A stretch of 43,095 bases of DNA from Rhodovibrionaceae bacterium (GTDB lineage: Bacteria; Pseudomonadota; Alphaproteobacteria; Kiloniellales; DSM-21159), in the NCBI GenBank assembly GCA_028285215.1, contig JANQPZ010000011.1, positions 1-43,095 of the forward strand. The letters are read 5' to 3'. Below are positions 1 through 7,940 of the stretch, piece after piece. The notes under the pieces are model-generated. The model was not told where the DNA came from and searched no databases. It saw only the letters and a program-made list of their open reading frames with translations. A program made the translations under genes and the position numbers. How positions within the stretch are numbered: position 1 is the first letter of the stretch; every line of letters starts with the position of its first letter.

Positions 1-1462
1 CCAGAAAGCGCTCGGGGCGCTCGGCATCCTGCATCAGGCTCCAGTGGTAGGCGCCATTGCGCCGCCGGGCCTCGGCCAGGTTCTGCATCAGCGCGACGAA
101 AGCGGGCCGGTCGTTTTCGGCCACCTCGTAGGCGATCTGGGTCATCACCGGCCCCCGTTCGCCCGACGCGTCCTCCGCCACCACGGGTGCCGGCCAATGC
201 ATGGAGGGGGCGAGGTCCAGCGCTTCGCCCTGGCCCAGCTTGGCGCGCCAGGTCACGGGTATGAAAAGCGCTGCCCCGGCCGCCGCCACGATCAGCGCCG
301 CCGGAATGCCGGCCAGGCTGGCAACCTGCCCCCAAACAAGGCTGCCGCCGGCCATGGCGCCGAAAAAGACCGTGAGGAAGATCGAGAGGCCCCGCGCCCG
401 CACCCAGTCGGGCAGAGCCGTCTGGGCCGAGACGTGCAGGCTGGAGAGCACGGCGATCCAGGAGAGACCGGCCAGGGCCGAAGCAAGGCCGGCGACGACC
501 GGATTGGGTACCAACGCGAAGAGCAGCAGCACCAGGGCCGTCCCCAGGCTGCCGGCCGCAACGGTCCGGTCGGCCCCGAGCTTGCGCTTGATCCGCGGCA
601 GCACCAGCGCCCCGGCCACGGCACCCCCGCCGACACAGGCAAGCAGCAGGCCATAGAGCGTCGGCCCGCCGTCCAGCACCTGACGTGTGATCAGAGGCAA
701 CATGGCCCAGTAGGCGCTGGCGAAGGCAAAGAAGCCGGCGGCACGAATCAGGGTGGCCTTCAGCGGCCGGCTGTTCCAGGCATAGCGCAGTCCGGCGCGT
801 ACTGCCGAGACGACGTGCTCCGGCGGCAGGTCGCCAGCCGGCCGCGGCGGCGGCCGCCACCAGAGCAGCGCCGCGATGATCCCGAGGAAGCTGAGGGCGT
901 TGAGGGCGAAGGGCGCCGCCAAGCCGAGCGCAACGATCAGGAAGCCGGCCAGCGCCGGCCCGATGGCGCGGCTGACGTTGATGCCCATGGAATTGAGGGC
1001 AATGGCCGGCCCCAGCTCGCTGCGCGGCACGAGGCTGGGCACGATCGCCTGCCAGGCCGGCGCCATGAAGGCGGCGCCGGTGCCGAGCAGGAAGGTGAAG
1101 AGGATCAGGCCGAGGGGCGTCATCAGGTCGAGGCTGACCAGCAGCGCCAGCGCACCGGCCGTCACCCCCATGGCGGCATTGACGCCGATCAGCAGCTTGC
1201 GGCGATCGACGATGTCGGCGACCGCACCGGCCAGAAGCGCGAAGAGGAAGATCGGCAAGGTCGTGGCCGCCTGTACCGCGGCCACGACGAAGGGCGAGGG
1301 CGAAAGCTCCGTCATCAGCCAGCCGGCCCCGACGTCGTGCATCCAGGTGCCGACGTTGGAGAGAACCGTCGCCGTCCAGAGCACGGCGAAGGCGGAATGC
1401 CCGAAGGGCGCCCAGGCCGACACCGTTGCCCTGGGACCTGCCGAGGCCGTACCGACCGCCAT
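1..1462 (-). CDS. MFS exporter (EntS/MFS_3-like), C-terminus cut by window edge
   Basis: Secondary transporter of the major facilitator superfamily, probably a 12-TM drug or siderophore-type exporter in the inner membrane. Translation from ATG at 1462 gives about 487 residues with no stop before the window edge. The N-terminus (MAVGTASAGPRATVSAW) leads into alternating hydrophobic segments. The loop after TM2 carries the MFS signature region (GAVADIVDRRKLL). A second part resembles the EntS/MFS_3 group, with SRAIGPALAG and RARGLSIFLT. After the last membrane segment (about residue 425) the frame continues into a soluble extension containing PVMTQIAYEVAENDRPAF and AYHWSLMQDAERPERFL, which looks like a small alpha+beta (antibiotic-monooxygenase-like) domain. 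That last assignment is inference. It is followed closely by the amidohydrolase on the same strand (15 nt between the two). The substrate is unknown. Confidence 0.88.
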   Translation of the reverse strand, partial: MAVGTASAGPRATVSAWAPFGHSAFAVLWTATVLSNVGTWMHDVGAGWLMTELSPSPFVVAAVQAATTLPIFLFALLAGAVADIVDRRKLLIGVNAAMGVTAGALALLVSLDLMTPLGLILFTFLLGTGAAFMAPAWQAIVPSLVPRSELGPAIALNSMGINVSRAIGPALAGFLIVALGLAAPFALNALSFLGIIAALLWWRPPPRPAGDLPPEHVVSAVRAGLRYAWNSRPLKATLIRAAGFFAFASAYWAMLPLITRQVLDGGPTLYGLLLACVGGGAVAGALVLPRIKRKLGADRTVAAGSLGTALVLLLFALVPNPVVAGLASALAGLSWIAVLSSLHVSAQTALPDWVRARGLSIFLTVFFGAMAGGSLVWGQVASLAGIPAALIVAAAGAALFIPVTWRAKLGQGEALDLAPSMHWPAPVVAEDASGERGPVMTQIAYEVAENDRPAFVALMQNLAEARRRNGAYHWSLMQDAERPERFL

Positions 1463-1477
1463 TGCCCCCGCCTCCCT

Positions 1478-3343
1478 CTAGACCGCGAAACAGGAGCAGC
1501 CGAGCGCGCCCCAGAAGGCCTTGAGGTCGCGCACCGGGATCGGGTTGTTCCAGGCGATCCCGTGATCGTGCCCGTGGATGCCGCAATGATTGCCGCAGCT
1601 GTCGTGGCACGCCCGGGCGACCTGGTTTGCGCCGGCGTCGCCGGCGGTCGCCGCCCGCATCGCCGGGCTAGGCTCGGCATTCACCGGGCTCCAGGACGGC
1701 GAGGCCGGCGGCAGCGGCGGCGAGAGCTCGCCGTAGTCGCCTTCGCCATAGACCACCTCACCGCCGACCAGTGTCAGCACGGCGTTGATCTGCCGGATTT
1801 CCTCCGCGGGCACGCTCAGATAGTCGGCGGAGAGCACAGCCAGATCGGCATACATGCCGGGGACCAGAGTGCCCTTGACCTCCTGCTCGCCGGAGAACCA
1901 GGCAGAGCCCTGGGTCCAGATCCGCAGCGCCGTCTCGCGGTCGAGGATGTTCTCATTGCCGTAAAGCGACAGGCCGCCGAGCGTCTGCCCGGTGGTCAGC
2001 CAGTGCAGCGCAACCCAGGGATCGTAGGAGGAAACGCGCGTCGCATCGGTCCCGGCCCCGACCGGCACTTCCATCTCCAGCATCTTGGCCACCGGCGGCG
2101 TCTGCCGCGCCGCCTCGGCCCCGTAGCGCTGGACGAAGTACTCGCCCTGGAAGGCCATGCGATGCTGCACGGCGATACCACCGCCCAGTGCCTTGATACG
2201 CTCGATATTGCGGGAGCTGATCGTCTCCGCATGGTCGATGATGAAGCGCGTCTCAAAAGGCTGGCGTCCGTTGACCCGCTCGAAAACCGTCAGGAAACGG
2301 TCGATGGTCTCGTCGTAGGTCGCGTGGATGCGGAAGGGCCATTTGTTGGTGGCGAGCAGCTCGACGATAGGCTCGAGCTCGCTCTCCATCACCGGCGCCG
2401 GATCGGGTCGTGGCTCCAGGAAGTTCTCGAAGTCGGCGGCCGACCAGGTGAGGTTTTCGCCGGCTCCGTTCATCCGCAGCAGCCCGTCGCCCGCGCCGGG
2501 CTCCGTCATGGCGATCCAGCGCTCGTAGTCAGACAGCTCCTCGCCCGGTTTCTGGGCGAAGAGGTTGTAAGCGATGCGGACGGTCAGATGACCGTCGTCG
2601 TGCAACCGCTGGATGACCTCGTAGTCATCCGGAAAGTTCTGGCCGCCGCCGCCGGCGTCGATCACCGAGGTGATGCCCAACCGGTTCATCTCCCGCATGT
2701 AGTGGCGGGTCGAGTTGATCTGATCCTCGACCGGCAGGTGTGGCCCCTGGGCCAGGGTCGAATAGAGAATGAAGGCCGAGGGCGTTGCCAGCAGCAGGCC
2801 GGTCGGATTGCCCTGGGCATCCCGCTCGATGGTGCCGCCAGGCGGGTTGGGCGTATCCTTGCCGAAGCCCAGTGCGGTCAGGGCCGCCCGGTTCAGCAAG
2901 GCCCGGCCGTAGAGATGCAGGATGAAAACCGGCGTGTCCGGAGCCGCGGCATTGATCTCCTCCAGCGTCGGCATGCGACGCTCGGCGAACTGGAACTCAG
3001 ACCAGCCGCCGACCACGCGCACCCACTGCGGCGCCGGAGTGCGATCCGCTTGCTCCTTCAGCATGCGCAAGCAATCGGCCAGCGACGGCACGCCTTCCCA
3101 ACGCAGCTCCATATTGTAGTTGAGCCCGCCGCGGATCAGGTGCGTGTGGCTGTCGTTCAAGCCGGGGATGACACGCCGGCCTTGCAGATCGATGACCCGG
3201 GTATCGCCGTCAGCCAAGGCCCGGACTTCCGCCTCCGACCCCGTCGCCAGGATCCTTCCGTCCTTGATCGCCAGCGCTTCAACCTCCGGGGTTGCCCCAT
3301 CGAGGGTGGTGATCTTGCCATTGACCAAAATCAGATCTGCCAT
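1478..3343 (-). CDS. Amidohydrolase family 3 (YtcJ-like) with Cys/His-rich C-terminal tail
   Basis: Metal-dependent hydrolase of the amidohydrolase superfamily, YtcJ group, 621 residues, a little longer than the usual 530-580. The N-terminal beta-sandwich (MADLILVNGKITTLDG) is followed by the metal-site motif GLNDSHTHLIRGG. Later come FRIHATYDETID, IDHAETIS and GAGTDATRVSSYDPW, the usual metal and catalytic positions. Family substrates are amides or N-acyl compounds, and the true substrate here is not deducible. ATG 3343 has an AGGA/AAGGGA ribosome site just upstream. The last 50 residues are unusual, with CHDSCGNHCGIHGHDHG and a final GCSCFAV. This could be a metal-binding tail. The downstream MFS gene on the same strand may form an operon with it. 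Confidence 0.9.
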   Translation of the reverse strand: MADLILVNGKITTLDGATPEVEALAIKDGRILATGSEAEVRALADGDTRVIDLQGRRVIPGLNDSHTHLIRGGLNYNMELRWEGVPSLADCLRMLKEQADRTPAPQWVRVVGGWSEFQFAERRMPTLEEINAAAPDTPVFILHLYGRALLNRAALTALGFGKDTPNPPGGTIERDAQGNPTGLLLATPSAFILYSTLAQGPHLPVEDQINSTRHYMREMNRLGITSVIDAGGGGQNFPDDYEVIQRLHDDGHLTVRIAYNLFAQKPGEELSDYERWIAMTEPGAGDGLLRMNGAGENLTWSAADFENFLEPRPDPAPVMESELEPIVELLATNKWPFRIHATYDETIDRFLTVFERVNGRQPFETRFIIDHAETISSRNIERIKALGGGIAVQHRMAFQGEYFVQRYGAEAARQTPPVAKMLEMEVPVGAGTDATRVSSYDPWVALHWLTTGQTLGGLSLYGNENILDRETALRIWTQGSAWFSGEQEVKGTLVPGMYADLAVLSADYLSVPAEEIRQINAVLTLVGGEVVYGEGDYGELSPPLPPASPSWSPVNAEPSPAMRAATAGDAGANQVARACHDSCGNHCGIHGHDHGIAWNNPIPVRDLKAFWGALGCSCFAV

Positions 3344-3503
3344 GTTCCCTTGTCCTTCCTAGCCGATCCCCTGCGCAGGCCCAGCGCCAGCAGCCCCGCT
3401 GCTGCGCCGGTCGTTTGAAGTGTCCTGCGTCTTGTGATGCGCATGGCCTACTCCACCGCCACCGTCATAATCGGGCTACCCCTGCTCACCTGATCCATCC
3501 CGA

Positions 3504-3566
3504 GCCTCTCGTTTTTTCCCGTTGCAGAGGCGAAGGGGCCGCCGCCGGTGAAAACGGCCGCCCCTT
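3504..3566 (-). terminator. Tandem hairpins downstream of the first isochorismatase gene
   Basis: Just beyond the stop of the leftward hydrolase gene (3577) lies an inverted repeat AAGGGGC (3533-3539) / GCCCCTT (3560-3566), with an inner GCCG/CGGC pairing. A second repeat follows, GCCTCT (3504-3509) / AGAGGC (3526-3531). There is no good U-tract, so calling it a terminator is tentative. Confidence 0.4.
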
Positions 3567-3576
3567 ATCAAGTTCG

Positions 3577-4236
3577 TCATTCGGCGGCAGCAGCTCCCGC
3601 CTCGCTGGCGTGTTCGCCGAGGGCCCATTTGGAGAAGCGGACCTGGATGCCGTAAGGCGAATGGGCCTTGAGAATCCCCATGACACCGTCGTAAGTCACA
3701 CCGCGCGCCCAGTCCTGTTGCAGTTCGAAGATGTACTGCAGCGCAGTCATCGGCACCGCGCCGGCCTGAACGAGACGCTGCATGGCACGCTCATGGGCCT
3801 CGGGCGTGACATCGCCGCAGGCATCGGCGACGACATGAACGTCGTAGCCCTCGCGCAGCATATCGAGCGTCGGGAACATCACGCAGGCTTCGGTCCAGAG
3901 GCCGGCCAGCACGATCTTCTTCCGGCCGGTCGCGGCGACCGCTTGGCGGAAATTCCCGTCGACCCAGGAGTTGATCGAGGTCCTGTCGACGATGTCGTGA
4001 TCGGGGAAAAGCTCCGTCACTTCCGGCATGAAAGGGCCGGAAAAGCTGTCCTGCGCCACCGTCGACAGCACAGTCGGGAGGCCGAAGAGCTTCGCACCCT
4101 TGGCGAGGATCTGCACATTGTGCATCACCGACAGGCGGTCGTGGCTTTCAACGCCCTGATACATGGCGGGCTGGAAGTCGATCAGAACCAGCGCGCTGTT
4201 TTCCGGAGCAATCATCTCAAGTTTGCCGTCAGTCAT
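3577..4236 (-). CDS. Isochorismatase-family cysteine hydrolase (YcaC-like), copy 1
   Basis: Cysteine hydrolase of the isochorismatase fold, 219 residues, cytoplasmic. It most resembles the YcaC subgroup, whose natural substrate is poorly known. Visible motifs are Asp20 in LVLIDFQPAM, the SINSW segment near 88-91, and the nucleophile Cys118 in AGLWTEACVM. The usual third residue of the Asp-Lys-Cys triad cannot be placed with confidence, because the candidate segment reads VDRTSINSW with Arg. The frame is open far upstream, but ATG 4236 is chosen because GGGAG lies about 8 nt before it and the family similarity begins there. It is divergent from the AraC-type gene, which probably controls it. 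A clear paralogue lies at 6622-7323. Confidence 0.9.
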   Translation of the reverse strand: MTDGKLEMIAPENSALVLIDFQPAMYQGVESHDRLSVMHNVQILAKGAKLFGLPTVLSTVAQDSFSGPFMPEVTELFPDHDIVDRTSINSWVDGNFRQAVAATGRKKIVLAGLWTEACVMFPTLDMLREGYDVHVVADACGDVTPEAHERAMQRLVQAGAVPMTALQYIFELQQDWARGVTYDGVMGILKAHSPYGIQVRFSKWALGEHASEAGAAAAE

Positions 4237-4563
4237 CTTCAATCTCCCAAAGCTGGCCAAGTTGGCTTCGAGTCCCCGCTCAGTCGCGTCACCCGCGGAG
4301 CCGGAGGCCGTCGACTGAAAGGCCGCCAAGGCGCCAGGATGAGAGACCGCGTGCAGGGCAGAGCTTGCCAACTTCCGTTGGCACCGGCTCCTCGGCTTGG
4401 CTGACGTTGACGAGCCGTCGCCCGCGTCGCTTCGCTTAATGGAAAGATGATCTGAATTCGCCTCCGGCGCTTTCACGATTGCGCTGGCCTTTACAGGAAT
4501 GTGCGCAAATCTGCGGTCCCGTGCTTGAACACTGCCGGAACCGGCATCAAACTCCTTGTCGAC
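4237..4563. promoter_or_regulatory. Divergent intergenic region between hydrolase and AraC-type gene
   Basis: 327 bases between divergent starts. The GTG at 4501 is an alternative start for the AraC-type gene and would shorten it. It must hold both promoters, but I see no convincing -35/-10 pair or strong palindrome. The most AT-rich part is around 4435-4460. No small gene is convincing. Confidence 0.4.
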
Positions 4564-5508
4564 ATGAAAAAAGAGATCGACATCCCAGACAGCGGCGCAC
4601 AGCGTTTCGTGCTCAAGGCTGCGGAGGAGCGGAGCGTCGCCTTCGACGGCCCGCCGGTTTCGCAGCTGCCCGAGTGGGGCGGCGTCGCCAACACAGACGG
4701 CGTGCGTTTTATTCTGCACCCGCCGCTCGATTTCGAGATCGCCTATCGGATCCCCGACTATCTCATCTTTACCCCTTACGCGCGGGCGGTTGTCGATGTT
4801 GCGCTGAAGGACGGGCCGACGAAACGCAGGACGTGGAGCGCCGGTGCGGCCATGGTCGTGCCGCCGGAGACCTGCGTACGCGCCCGCATGGCCGAGCCGG
4901 TGGAGTTTCTCTGCATCATCGTCGCACCGGAGCGCGCCGAAGCCGTGATCGCGCGCGCCGCGCACGGCCGGCTGTGGGCTCCGGAGGTGATTGAGGACTT
5001 CGGCGACGCCGGTTTCGCCGCGCTTCAGCAGGAGGTGCGACGCTCGCTGCTTGGCGACCCGCTGGTCGAGCCTGCCTACCTCGAAAGTCTCGCCGATGCG
5101 ATGTTGGCGCGGATTGCCTGCCGGCTGCTGGGCCGGCCGACAGGACCCCAGAGAAAGGAGGCTCTGCCGCCTTTCGTCCTGCGCAGCGTCACAGAGCAGA
5201 TCGAGGAGACTCTCGCCGAGACGATCCGCGTTGAAGAGATCGCCAAACAGGTCGGCCTCAGCCGCTCGCACTTCTCGCGCGCCTTTCAAGCGGCAACCGG
5301 ACAAACGGCGCAAGAGTTCATCATCACGCGGCGCATTTGCCGGGCACGGGATCTGCTCGTCGAGACGGACCGGAACGTCGCCGAGATCGCAGCGGCCACC
5401 GGGTTCTCCAGCCAGGCGCACCTGTCGTCCGCCTTCAAGAAACGGCTGGGCGTCTCTCCGGGCCGCTATCGCGACGCCTTTCAGAGGGACGGGCTGCAGG
5501 CCCCCTGA
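4564..5508 (+). CDS. AraC-family transcriptional regulator
   Basis: DNA-binding regulator, 314 residues from ATG 4564. A GTG at 4501 in the same frame would add 21 residues, and neither start has a strong ribosome site, so the start is uncertain. The C-terminal third carries two helix-turn-helix motifs of the AraC/XylS type: VEEIAKQVGLSRSHFSRAF, and VAEIAAATGFSSQAHLSSAF followed by KKRLGVSPGRYR. The N-terminal 200 residues look like a cupin-type sensor domain (FAEDG-like hydrophobic strands, ILHPPLDFEIAYR), ligand unknown. It is divergent from the YcaC-like hydrolase at 3577, the most likely target. Confidence 0.9.
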   Translation: MKKEIDIPDSGAQRFVLKAAEERSVAFDGPPVSQLPEWGGVANTDGVRFILHPPLDFEIAYRIPDYLIFTPYARAVVDVALKDGPTKRRTWSAGAAMVVPPETCVRARMAEPVEFLCIIVAPERAEAVIARAAHGRLWAPEVIEDFGDAGFAALQQEVRRSLLGDPLVEPAYLESLADAMLARIACRLLGRPTGPQRKEALPPFVLRSVTEQIEETLAETIRVEEIAKQVGLSRSHFSRAFQAATGQTAQEFIITRRICRARDLLVETDRNVAEIAAATGFSSQAHLSSAFKKRLGVSPGRYRDAFQRDGLQAP

Positions 5509-5787
5509 CGCAGACGCGTCGCGATAGGCCTGCGTGTTGGCGACGCTTCGCCCGCTTGCCCGTGAACAAACTCGCCGGGGACCCGGCAGTGCCTCAGGTA
5601 TGGCGGCTAGACGGCTCCGTACCCCGCCATGACGAGCGACGATCGGATAGCCGTTCGACCCTTGCGGGTGCGGCGCCCCGTCTGCCATCTGCCCTCACCT
5701 CCCTGAGTCGACTCGGTCTTTGAGGAACTGCTCGCTAACCGCCGGCCCGGTCACCGATGCGCCCGAAGCACACCAAGCCGCCTTCGG

Positions 5788-6534
5788 TCAAAGCTCCGAC
5801 ATGCCCCCGTCGACGACATACTCGGAGCCGGTCACATAGGCGGCGTCGGACGACAGGAGGAACGTGGCCACCGCTGCTACCTCCTCCGGCGTCCCGAAGC
5901 GGCCGAGCGGCACCTGGGAGAGGATCATCTCGCCCATGCCGGCGATCTCCTCTTCGTTCATCCCCGTGCGGGCGAAGAAGCCGGTGCCGATCGGACCCGG
6001 GCTGACCGCGTTGACGCGGATGCCGCGTGGCGCCAGCTCCCGGGCGAGGCTGCGAACGAGCGTGCGGGCAGCCCCCTTCGCAGAGGCGTAGACGGCAGAG
6101 CTCGGCAGCCCCATGACATTGACGACGGAGGTGGTGAGCAGAACCGCCCCGCCATCGGCCATCAGCGGCGCCAGGGCCCGGGACTGCAGCAGCGGCGCCT
6201 TGACGAGCACGTCGTAGTGCGCGTCGAACTCCGCCGCCGTCACACTTTCCAAAGGATGGAAGCGTCCGAAGCCGGCGTTCAGAAAGGCTGCGTCCAGGGG
6301 CCGTGCGAGCGCGCGAACCGCTTCGGCGAGTCCGTCCGCAGCAGCGGGATCGGCAGCATCGTTCTGCAGCAGCGTCGCGTCCGGCAACTCGGCTTTTGCG
6401 GCCTCCAGGCTACTCGGTCGGCTGCCGGTCACGATCACCTGACCGCCCTCGGCCTGCACCCGCTTGGCAGTCGCCAAGCCGATGCCGCTCGTGCCGCCGG
6501 TGACGAGCACGAGCTTGTCATGGAAACGAGACAT
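5788..6534 (-). CDS. Short-chain dehydrogenase/reductase (SDR)
   Basis: Classical SDR, 248 residues, an NAD(P)-dependent oxidoreductase of the cytoplasm. The nucleotide-binding motif TGGTSGIG is at 12-19, the NAG motif at about 86-88, and the catalytic Ser136, Tyr149 and Lys153 (YASAK) are all present. The substrate-side loop PGPIGTGFF and the C-terminal end TGSEYVVDGGMSEL are typical. ATG 6534 follows GGAG about 9 nt upstream. It lies downstream of the second isochorismatase-family gene on the same strand. A strong hairpin (6559-6576) separates the two, so co-transcription is uncertain. Substrate unknown. Confidence 0.92.
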   Translation of the reverse strand: MSRFHDKLVLVTGGTSGIGLATAKRVQAEGGQVIVTGSRPSSLEAAKAELPDATLLQNDAADPAAADGLAEAVRALARPLDAAFLNAGFGRFHPLESVTAAEFDAHYDVLVKAPLLQSRALAPLMADGGAVLLTTSVVNVMGLPSSAVYASAKGAARTLVRSLARELAPRGIRVNAVSPGPIGTGFFARTGMNEEEIAGMGEMILSQVPLGRFGTPEEVAAVATFLLSSDAAYVTGSEYVVDGGMSEL

Positions 6535-6558
6535 GGCTTGCGTCTCCGGGAATTGGGA

Positions 6559-6576
6559 GCGGCCGGAAGCGGCCGC
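6559..6576 (-). terminator. Perfect 7-bp hairpin with CTTC loop between hydrolase 2 and SDR
   Basis: On the minus strand GCGGCCG, loop CTTC, CGGCCGC. It lies 45 nt after the stop of the isochorismatase gene and 24 nt before the SDR start. No U-tract follows. It could terminate or attenuate the upstream transcript, or stabilise its 3' end. Confidence 0.45.
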
Positions 6577-6621
6577 GCCGGGTTTACGGAGAGGAAAGGA
6601 AAGAGCCCTACCGGGCGGCGC

Positions 6622-7323
6622 CTATTGAGCGGCCGCCGCCGTGCCGTCGGCGGGAACCGGATCCAACCGCGGACCGTGGGTCACCCGCTCGTCGGCCTTG
6701 TGCACGTGGGTGTAGGCGTAGTCGACACCCATGCCGTAAGCGCCGCCATGCTCGCGAACGATCGTCATCAGTCCGTCGTAGGTGTCGCGCCGCGCCCAGT
6801 CGCGCTGCCATTCCAGCATGGTCTGAAGCGTGGTCATGGGAACGACGCCGGCCTGGATCATGCGCTGCATGGCCATGTCCTGAGCCAAGGTCGAGGTATC
6901 GCCCGAGGCATCGGCGACCATGTAGATCTCGTAGCCGCCTTCATCCATTGCGGAGAAGGCGAAGGTGTTGTTGCAGACACTGGTCCAGAGGCCGGAGACG
7001 ATGACCTTCTTGCGACCGGCCTTGGCCAGCGCGTCGCGCACCTTCTGGTCGTCCCAGGAGTTCATGGAGGTGCGCTCGAGCAAGGGATGCTCGGGAAAGA
7101 CCTCCAGCAGTTCGGGGTAGGTGTGACCGGAGAAGGTGTCGGTCTCGACCGTGGTGATGCTGGTCGGAATGTCGAAGAGCTTAGCCGTTTTGGCGAGGGC
7201 GACGACGTTGTTCTTCAGCGTCTGCCGGTCGATCGACTGCACTCCGAAGGCCATCTGCGGCTGGTGATCAATGAAAATGAGCTGGCAGTTGTCTGGTGTC
7301 AAAAGATCCGGTCTGGTGGTCAC
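6622..7323 (-). CDS. Isochorismatase-family cysteine hydrolase (YcaC-like), copy 2
   Basis: Cysteine hydrolase of the isochorismatase fold, 233 residues. It is a paralogue of the 3577-4236 product, with shared segments such as TDTFSGHTYPEL against QDSFSGPFMPEV, TSMNSW, GRKKVIVSGLW, and an MQRMIQAGVVPMT-like end. The nucleophile is Cys117 in GLWTSVCNN, and the general base is probably Asp19 in IFIDHQPQM. The frame is open to 7371, but the start is set at GTG 7323. A perfect AAGGAGG (7329-7335) lies five bases before it, and the family alignment begins there. It has a longer C-terminus than copy 1, with an Ala-rich end. It is divergent from the HxlR regulator, whose palindrome lies between the two genes. 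Confidence 0.9.
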   Translation of the reverse strand: MTTRPDLLTPDNCQLIFIDHQPQMAFGVQSIDRQTLKNNVVALAKTAKLFDIPTSITTVETDTFSGHTYPELLEVFPEHPLLERTSMNSWDDQKVRDALAKAGRKKVIVSGLWTSVCNNTFAFSAMDEGGYEIYMVADASGDTSTLAQDMAMQRMIQAGVVPMTTLQTMLEWQRDWARRDTYDGLMTIVREHGGAYGMGVDYAYTHVHKADERVTHGPRLDPVPADGTAAAAQ

Positions 7324-7328
7324 TTGCC

Positions 7329-7335
7329 CCTCCTT
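7329..7335 (-). promoter_or_regulatory. Ribosome binding site fixing GTG start at 7323
   Basis: Perfect Shine-Dalgarno AAGGAGG on the minus strand, 5 nt before GTG 7323. It rules against the in-frame ATG further upstream. Confidence 0.75.
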
Positions 7336-7463
7336 GTTTACAGGCCGTCGTATCTGTTGGCATACAGTCAAGCTGCTGCGGCACCTCTGGTTTTTTTGTT
7401 TGCTCAGAAGTGATCCTGAGGTAGGCAGAGAAGCAAGTGGCCTTTCCGGACCAATCTTAAAAG

Positions 7464-7483
7464 TAGTTACTTGAAGGTAACTA
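7464..7483. promoter_or_regulatory. Palindromic operator candidate before the HxlR gene
   Basis: Perfect inverted repeat TAGTTAC, spacer TTGAAG, GTAACTA, 20 bp in total, ending 9 nt before the HxlR start codon and 140 nt from the divergent hydrolase start. HxlR proteins are dimeric winged-helix regulators that bind short palindromes near their own promoters. The role as an autoregulatory operator is inferred from position and symmetry. Confidence 0.65.
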
Positions 7484-7492
7484 GGCGCACCT

Positions 7493-7846
7493 ATGGTTCC
7501 CCAAAAATTCGACCCGACGATTCCGAAGGGTTGCCCGATGGACGTCGTGCTCCAACGCCTCTCGGGCCGCTGGACTCCTCACATCCTCTGGGCGCTTGCC
7601 AACAACGGACCGACCCGCTTCGGCGAGCTGCGGCGGCTGATGCCCGGCCGCGTATCGGCCAAGTCGATGAGCGAACGCCTGCAGATCCTGGAGGCCGACG
7701 GTCTGGTGGACCGCCGTGCCGAGCCGACCACTCCGCCGGAAGTGACCTACAGCCTGACCGAGCGCGGCCAGGACATGGACGAGATCCTCCGCGCGATGCA
7801 CAGCGTGGCGGAGCGCTGGGAGGCCTCGCAAGGGCCGGAGACCTGA
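7493..7846 (+). CDS. HxlR-family winged-helix transcriptional regulator
   Basis: Small dimeric DNA-binding regulator, 117 residues, the usual HxlR length. The family signature is clear: the GCPMDVVLQRLSGRWTPHIL start, then LWALANNGPTRFGELRRL, the recognition helix VSAKSMSERLQILEADGLV, and the wing VTYSLTERGQDMDEIL. HxlR members often sense electrophiles, quinones or aromatic compounds through a Cys. One Cys (residue 14) is present here before the first helix. It is divergent from the second isochorismatase-family gene, and the intervening palindrome suggests control of both genes. Confidence 0.92.
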   Translation: MVPQKFDPTIPKGCPMDVVLQRLSGRWTPHILWALANNGPTRFGELRRLMPGRVSAKSMSERLQILEADGLVDRRAEPTTPPEVTYSLTERGQDMDEILRAMHSVAERWEASQGPET

Positions 7847-7852
7847 GAAACG

Positions 7853-7880
7853 CGAGCGCCGCGCCTTCGCGCGGCGCTCG
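7853..7880 (+). terminator. 12-bp perfect hairpin with CTTC loop after the HxlR gene
   Basis: Inverted repeat CGAGCGCCGCGC (7853-7864), loop CTTC, GCGCGGCGCTCG (7869-7880), starting 7 nt after the HxlR stop. It lies between convergent genes. No U-tract follows, but the stem is very stable. Probable terminator of the HxlR transcript. Confidence 0.6.
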
Positions 7881-7940
7881 GCTTCAGGGTCCGGCAGGCG
7901 GCCCCATCGTGTCCGCTGCGTCGCCTGAGACGATCGTGCT

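Noticed and set aside
44-3418. 1,124-codon open frame on the plus strand opposite the MFS and amidohydrolase genes
   Set aside because: It is extremely rich in Arg, Gly, Gln and His, has no domain, and lies antisense to two recognisable genes. It is a GC-bias shadow.
4237-5688. N-terminal extension of the first isochorismatase gene to 703 codons
   Set aside because: The extension lies antisense to the AraC-type gene. Family similarity starts at ATG 4236, where a ribosome site is present.
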